NCBI RefSeq assembly: GCF_000222585.1
Contig: NZ_AFWE01000142.1
Location: forward strand, 1 to 49,688
Direction of reading: 5' to 3'
DNA from: Vibrio scophthalmi LMG 19158
GTDB taxonomy: Bacteria > Pseudomonadota > Gammaproteobacteria > Enterobacterales > Vibrionaceae
Length of the DNA stretch: 49,688 bases
Positions 45,423 through 49,688 of this stretch are shown in pieces (positions within the stretch are counted from its first letter, which is position 1; every line of letters starts with the position of its first letter). The notes under the pieces were generated by a model. That model did not search any database. It saw nothing but the letters and a program-made list of their open reading frames with translations, and was not told the DNA's origin. The position numbers and the translations under genes are program-made.

Positions 45423-46763
45423 ATGAGAAAAATTCTCGCTTTAGCATTCCCTCTAATCATCTCTCAGCTCATCTCTATGGCTTTGGTTTTAACTGACGTC
45501 TGGATGATGTCACGCATGAGCATTTCTGCACTCGCCGCGGGTGGGCTTGGGGCCTCTATCTACTCATTTGTATTCATTATCGCCAGTAGTACTGTTGGGT
45601 GTGTCGCCAACTTAGTTGCCATCGCTTACGGCCAACGAGTTGCTCGCCCTGAATTTGGTAATCAGCAAATCCGTTTAGCACTCAAAGGCGCGGTTTTGCT
45701 GGCGATCATCCTGTCTGTCATTCTTGTTACCAGCTTTACTTGGGCACCCGAGTTGCTGCGTTTTGCCCAACAACCTGAGGCGGTGATTGAGCCGGCGATG
45801 CAATACGTTAACGCTCTGAAATGGGCAATGCTGCCTTCGCTTCTGCTTTTAGTGTTACGAGGCTTAACGAGTGCGTTTGGCAGCGTGCGCTCAATCATGG
45901 TGATGTCGTCGTTAACGATCTTACTCAATGTACCGTTGAGTTATGTGCTGGCTTTCACTTTCGATTTTGGCTTATCAGGACTTGGGGCTGGCACGGCATT
46001 AAGCGCAAGCCTCGTAATGATTGGTTATGCAAGTTGGGTATTTAAACGTGATGAGTTTGCTCACTTTGCACCGTGGCAGAATCTCAATGAATATTCCCTA
46101 TCGCTATTAAAGCCAATGCTAGCGATGGGTTTACCCATTGCGTTAGCGGCCCTGTTAGAACACGGCCTCATTTATGGCGGGACGCTGATGGCGGGTACTA
46201 TTGGGGTTGCTGCCCTCGCGCTACATCAAATCTTGCTGCAATGTTTGAGTTTTACTTGGAACATCAACTTTGGTTTTGCTCAAGCAGCGGCGATTCTAGT
46301 GGGTCAACAATATGGCGCACAAAACTACTCAGCCATCAAACACATCGCTTTACGCAGCTTTGCTTTAACCACGCTGATCAGCATCGTATTGTGTGGCGGT
46401 TTCTTACTTTGGCCTGAATTTATCGCCCATCTATTCAATCTGGATGAACCTTTAACTGTCCTACTTTCTTCAGTACTGTGGGTCGTCGCGCTTTCATTCA
46501 TGGTCGATGCGTGGCAATTGCTCGCCATTAACCTGTTACGAGGAATGAAAATCGTACTTGGGCCTACGATTATTACTGCGGTTGGGTATTGGTTATTCGG
46601 CTTACCAGCTGCATGGTTGTTGCTTAAACCTTATCAACTTACCGGGATTTGGGCAGGTATTGGTGTAGGCCTTGCGGTAACGGGAGTGCTGCTGCTGGTG
46701 CAGTTGATATTGGCGATTCGACACCACGAAAAATGCCCTGTCGACCCCATGACGGAATCGTAA
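45423..46763 (+). CDS. MATE family efflux transporter
   Basis: 446 residues with 12 hydrophobic helices in two homologous halves. The N-terminal half begins LAFPLIISQLISMALVLTDVWMM, typical of MATE proteins, and the second half repeats the pattern (MGLPIALAALLEHGL). Sodium- or proton-driven export of cationic drugs or metabolites. Divergent from a LysR gene, which suggests inducible expression. Confidence 0.94.
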   Translation: MRKILALAFPLIISQLISMALVLTDVWMMSRMSISALAAGGLGASIYSFVFIIASSTVGCVANLVAIAYGQRVARPEFGNQQIRLALKGAVLLAIILSVILVTSFTWAPELLRFAQQPEAVIEPAMQYVNALKWAMLPSLLLLVLRGLTSAFGSVRSIMVMSSLTILLNVPLSYVLAFTFDFGLSGLGAGTALSASLVMIGYASWVFKRDEFAHFAPWQNLNEYSLSLLKPMLAMGLPIALAALLEHGLIYGGTLMAGTIGVAALALHQILLQCLSFTWNINFGFAQAAAILVGQQYGAQNYSAIKHIALRSFALTTLISIVLCGGFLLWPEFIAHLFNLDEPLTVLLSSVLWVVALSFMVDAWQLLAINLLRGMKIVLGPTIITAVGYWLFGLPAAWLLLKPYQLTGIWAGIGVGLAVTGVLLLVQLILAIRHHEKCPVDPMTES

Positions 46764-46773
46764 TCGCTCTGTT

Positions 46774-47259
46774 ATGATATCTCCTATGAAAGATACCGAC
46801 ATTGAATTTGAGCATCTATGGCTCGAAATCCAATTTGAGCGCTGGCCGATGGTGGAGCGCTTCCTGCTGAGCTATTTTTGTTTTAGCCGTGGCTATGTGA
46901 CTAAAACTGGCAAACCCGATTGGCAGCAAGCAAGAGATTGCAGCTGCCGTTCAAATAACGTATTTACCGTAAAGCACGCTGAACTAGAGCCTTTAGTCCC
47001 CCTTGAGACCATCATAGGAGAGCTCAAACGCTACCAACGCGATGGTGAGTTAACACCACAATCTGCCAAACGTATTCTATCCTGCCTACTTGATTATGCG
47101 GTCATAACCAAACAAGAGAAGCAGCAACTGAAGCAATTAGGCCTCAGCCAAGCAATGCCTGCATCGTGGTATCAATCGGAGCGTAAAGATCCTTACGAGC
47201 GATTTGCTCTGGCAGGTATTCATCTTACTAAGATAAGTCCGCCACGTTTAACCACTTAG
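46774..47259 (+). CDS. Hypothetical protein
   Basis: 161 residues (or 157 from the second ATG, 46786); neither start has a good ribosome site. Soluble, rich in tryptophan, aromatic and charged residues, with a DCSCRS motif near residue 55 that might bind metal. No family recognised. It starts 10 bases after the MATE stop, so it may be co-transcribed with it. Its stop overlaps the stop of the convergent PAAR gene by a few bases. Confidence 0.72.
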   Translation: MISPMKDTDIEFEHLWLEIQFERWPMVERFLLSYFCFSRGYVTKTGKPDWQQARDCSCRSNNVFTVKHAELEPLVPLETIIGELKRYQRDGELTPQSAKRILSCLLDYAVITKQEKQQLKQLGLSQAMPASWYQSERKDPYERFALAGIHLTKISPPRLTT

Positions 47260-47555
47260 CCTATTGTCACATCCGGTGATCCTGTCGCGACCGTACCGCC
47301 GCAACCAATCGCATCACCAATTCGTGCGGCAGGTAAACCATTGATGAAAACACTGCCAGAGCCCGCTGAAATGGCGCGGCCATGAAATCCATGCGGTGTT
47401 TTCGGGCATGGGCAACCATGCGGCGCTGCCGCATCACCCAGACGCGCGGCAGGGATGCCGTTAATAAAGACATCGCCACTACCGGCGATAATCGGTGTGG
47501 GTGGAAAACATCCATGTGCTGAGGCGATATCGCCGATACGTGCTGCTTTTGGCAT
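47256..47555 (-). CDS. PAAR-domain protein (T6SS spike tip)
   Basis: 99 residues, the usual full length. Glycine-rich PAAR repeats: ARIGDIASAHGC, GSGDVFINGIPAARLGD, GSGSVFINGLPAARIGD and the ending TVATGSPDVTIG. The family sharpens the VgrG spike of type VI secretion and carries effectors. Histidines and cysteines (H14, C16, H46, C48) are the usual zinc ligands. It is the last gene of the minus-strand cassette, and a near-identical copy lies at 49347. Confidence 0.95.
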   Translation of the reverse strand: MPKAARIGDIASAHGCFPPTPIIAGSGDVFINGIPAARLGDAAAPHGCPCPKTPHGFHGRAISAGSGSVFINGLPAARIGDAIGCGGTVATGSPDVTIG

Positions 47556-47568
47556 GATTTGTCCTTAC

Positions 47569-48560
47569 TTAAAATAATTCCTTAGAGGTTTCATCGAGAA
47601 ACATATTCGGCTTAATATCTTTGGCAAATTCTTCGACTTGCCTATTTAACTCAGCTTGCTCTTGTTCGGTAATGAGAACATCAAACATAATTTGACCATC
47701 TGCGTCTTTCACGATTTGTCCCCGTTCATCAACCATCAGTTGATGAGTAATTTCATAGTCCTTATCTTCTTCGCCGCCAAGAAAACCTGTTAATCTATTA
47801 TAGTAATATGCTTTTTTTGCATCGAATTCGTAACCTCTATTACCTAAATAATGCGCTAGATAAAGAGCTCTTGCCCCCTTCGCATAACCTAACTCAATTG
47901 CTGAGTTTGCCCACTGTTCGGATTTTTCTCTATCAACTTCGTTTAAGATATAGTAAAGATCTATCATCGCAGGAGCATAGCTTTTATTAGCCGCTGAATT
48001 TAATGCCTCAATTTTTTTTCTGTCGACTCCCAATAAAGACTATAATTAAAATATCTATAGCCGCCTTGAGCTACCCCCGTCTCTGCTTGCTGTTGATATA
48101 ATTTGCGGCTGTAAAATGGTATATATTCCCACCAATCTCGTTTACTTAAATCGCGCGCATAAGTTGCTTTACCATTACCTTGTTTGGATTGCAGTTCCCA
48201 AATCTTAATCGCTTTATCTTGCCAAGCATCATCACAAGCCCACCCCATATATTCACAAGGTGGGGACAGATAAAGAACACCACCACCAAGCACTCCCATC
48301 GCCCATGGGTCGCCCATGTTCGCTGCTTGTAACATGGTATCACCGGCTTCAAAACGCTGACCCATTTTATATTGGGTAACACCCAACCAAAATGTTGAAT
48401 TCGCATCGCCTTGATCAGACAACTCTGAGAATAAGTCATACGCTTGTTGGTACTCTTTTTGATTAAACAGCAACTTGGCTTGCTCTAACGTATCGGCGAA
48501 AACGACACCATTGAGTAACGTGCAACTGATTAAGGTAATTTGCGCTAGTATTTTTTTCAT
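47569..48560 (-). pseudogene. Exported Sel1-repeat protein split by a frameshift
   Basis: Two overlapping frames together encode one protein. The first (48560-48000) begins with ATG 48560, a signal peptide (KKILAQITLISCTLLNGVVFA) and Sel1 repeats, ending KKLRH-stop. The second continues the same repeats (KKIEALNSAANKSYAPAM to SKELF, stop at 47569). The shift occurs at an A8 run on the coding strand (48012-48019); nine A's would join them into about 330 residues. Periplasmic Sel1 proteins serve as immunity proteins to some T6SS lipase effectors. Starts in an ATGA overlap with the upstream gene. Confidence 0.75.
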
Positions 48561-49231
48561 TTGAGATTCATCCAATCTGTCAATTTAAAGCCCTGTTTTT
48601 TGAGCATTTGATAACGCTCTTCATCCCCGGATGATTGATAAACACTATACTCTTTAGTTTCCAAAATACCTGTATGACCAGAATAGCTAATCTTTTGCAT
48701 TATCTTCGCATTCTCGGTTAACAGAAAAATCCGTTCTTTGAACTCTTTATAGTCTTTGTCTAATTTATCCATATAATCATTTTTGTCGTTTTGATCTTGA
48801 TAAATATCGTCAAATGCCTGTTCAAAGAACGCTCTTAATTTCATTATATTCTCGGCGTAGCGTTGCCATTGTTCGGTTTTATTCAACTCCGTTGGCTTGT
48901 CTAAACCCATACGTTGCAATGCATTTTCAAAGCGAGCGAGACCCGCTTTAGACGGTACTTTTCCGCATATCCAACCAAGAATTTTATTGACCGCCTTTCG
49001 TTGATTTTGATTACGTTTTGCTGCTGTATCTCTTTTATCCGCTACATCACTAAAGAAATCGAGCTTTTCGCTTGGCAGATAATTATAGTGGCACAGCACT
49101 TCCAGCAACTTAGCCAGCGTCTCTGCGGGCATATTTTCAATCCAATGCCTGTTTTGCTTTAAATATTCCTCGTCGTTTAGGAAATTTGCCACAAAGTGAC
49201 CATTCTCTTTGTCGGTGGCTAACGTTTCCAT
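48557..49231 (-). CDS. Unknown protein in PAAR cassette (candidate effector or fragment)
   Basis: 224 residues from ATG 49231; the frame extends to a TTG at 49276, but that part is made of an 18-base tandem repeat and is unlikely to be translated natively. Charged and helical, with long lysine/aspartate-rich segments (DKLDKDYKEFKERIF); no family recognised and no signal peptide. Coding DNA is AT-rich compared with the PAAR genes. It is coupled to the Sel1 gene by ATGA. Given the PAAR gene upstream it may be a T6SS effector, or the C-terminal remainder of one whose 5' end was lost. Confidence 0.6.
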   Translation of the reverse strand: METLATDKENGHFVANFLNDEEYLKQNRHWIENMPAETLAKLLEVLCHYNYLPSEKLDFFSDVADKRDTAAKRNQNQRKAVNKILGWICGKVPSKAGLARFENALQRMGLDKPTELNKTEQWQRYAENIMKLRAFFEQAFDDIYQDQNDKNDYMDKLDKDYKEFKERIFLLTENAKIMQKISYSGHTGILETKEYSVYQSSGDEERYQMLKKQGFKLTDWMNLK

Positions 49232-49247
49232 ATCATCAATGATATTA

Positions 49248-49290
49248 ACGAAAAGCAATGGGGTCACGAAAAGCAATGGGGTCAGGTCTT
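49248..49290. repeat. 18-bp tandem repeat plus scar motif
   Basis: ACGAAAAGCAATGGGGTC occurs at 49248-49265 and again at 49266-49283, followed directly by GGGGTCAGGTCTT (49278-49290). The latter motif matches those at 9464 and 11342. Sits exactly between the second PAAR gene and the unknown cassette gene. Confidence 0.75.
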
Positions 49291-49346
49291 TCTTCTTGCC
49301 AATATGGAGCGCACCTTGAATTGTGAGGCGCTAAAATTCACGATTA

Positions 49347-49610
49347 TCAATGGAAATGGCCTCCAATATCATCCGCTCGAGCTGCGGGTAAGCCATTGAT
49401 GAAAACACTGCCGGAGCCTGCTGAAATGGCGCGGCCATGAAATCCATGTGGTGTTTTCGGACATGGGCAACCATGGGGAGCGGCGGCATCACCCAGACGC
49501 GCAGCAGGGGTGCCGTTAATAAAGACATCGCCACTACCGGCGATAATCGGTGTGGGTGGAAAACATCCATGTGCTGAGGCGATATCGCCGATACGTGCTG
49601 CTTTTGGCAT
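49347..49610 (-). CDS. PAAR-domain protein, second copy with altered C-terminus
   Basis: 87 residues. Residues 1-78 are identical to the PAAR protein at 47256 except for T34 in place of I34. After LPAAR the sequence changes to ADDIGGHFH and stops, so the last PAAR strand of the full-length copy is missing. The upstream TTTGTCCTTA segment is also conserved between the copies. It may be a truncated duplicate; whether it still folds is unclear. Confidence 0.85.
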   Translation of the reverse strand: MPKAARIGDIASAHGCFPPTPIIAGSGDVFINGTPAARLGDAAAPHGCPCPKTPHGFHGRAISAGSGSVFINGLPAARADDIGGHFH

Positions 49611-49671
49611 TATTTGTCCTTAAATTCGTAGTGTTCAAATATCTAATTTATCAAGCCTCAAAGAAGCTGCG

Positions 49672-49688
49672 CCCCCCCCCCAAAAAAA
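49672..49688. other. Homopolymer end (C10 A7), probable assembly artefact
   Basis: The window ends in ten C followed by seven A with no biological context. This is typical of a contig end caused by a repeat or sequencing drop-off. Confidence 0.7.

Noticed and set aside
1-49688. CRISPR arrays, tRNA or rRNA genes, integrases
   Set aside because: No regularly spaced repeats, no T-loop/anticodon pattern and no integrase or transposase motif were found on reading either strand.

Overview
The window looks like chromosomal DNA of a Vibrio or close relative. The grounds are moderate GC, Vibrionaceae-style family content (DUF3360 membrane protein, BCCT carrier, several MCPs and LysR regulators, MATE pump, DUF417 and HdeD proteins, a T6SS PAAR cassette) and strong AGGA-type ribosome sites. 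The species cannot be named from the sequence alone. No rRNA, tRNA, CRISPR array, integrase or intact transposase was seen. Both ends cut through biology. The left edge truncates a beta-mannosidase, and the right edge finishes in C10 then A7, which looks like a contig end in or near a duplicated PAAR locus.

Layout. 1-4.2 kb: beta-mannosidase (3' end missing) and a DUF3360 transporter-like protein. 4.2-8.4 kb: an unknown-patatin-unknown operon and a YdjM-like membrane hydrolase sit between two ~110 bp direct repeats. The repeats consist of the last codons and terminator of the neighbouring alpha/beta hydrolase gene. 8.6-13 kb: accessory genes (DUF6985-like, exported MORN/YwqK repeat protein, small membrane protein, lipoprotein). 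13-16.8 kb: a minus-strand membrane operon (TPR/Sel1 protein, three-TM protein, LemA, DUF3137) containing the leftover 3' end of a second DUF3137 gene. 17-17.7 kb: an exported protein of unknown function.

17.8-26.3 kb is the most coherent metabolic unit: LysR regulator, divergent from RidA, an alpha-ketoglutarate-semialdehyde-type aldehyde dehydrogenase, an M19-like protein lacking usual metal ligands, a BCCT carrier, a 588-residue unknown and a DUF3726 protein coupled by an ATGA overlap. I read it as uptake and catabolism of a quaternary or N-methylated amine of unknown identity. 26.4-31 kb: secreted Ntn-hydrolase of the choloylglycine family, LysR regulator, RhlE-type RNA helicase, beta-barrel outer-membrane protein. 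31-39 kb: a small-loop MCP with a coupled exported protein, DUF2541, rhodanese, DUF417, a glutamate-type symporter, type II NADH dehydrogenase, HdeD and a DCC-family thiol protein.

39-47.3 kb: a PhnR-like GntR regulator, a NIT-domain MCP, a sugar O-acetyltransferase broken by an in-frame TGA, a GNAT acetyltransferase, a PTS IIB-like protein without the phosphorylated cysteine, and a LysR gene divergent from a MATE pump. 47.2-49.6 kb: two nearly identical PAAR genes in the same orientation bracket an AT-rich cassette with an unknown protein and a frameshifted exported Sel1 protein. This resembles an exchangeable T6SS effector/immunity site.

The strongest candidates for undescribed biology are the BCCT/M19-like/DUF3726 pathway, the PAAR-bounded cassette, the LemA-DUF3137 membrane operon, and two striking palindromes, one of which holds a perfect DnaA box.
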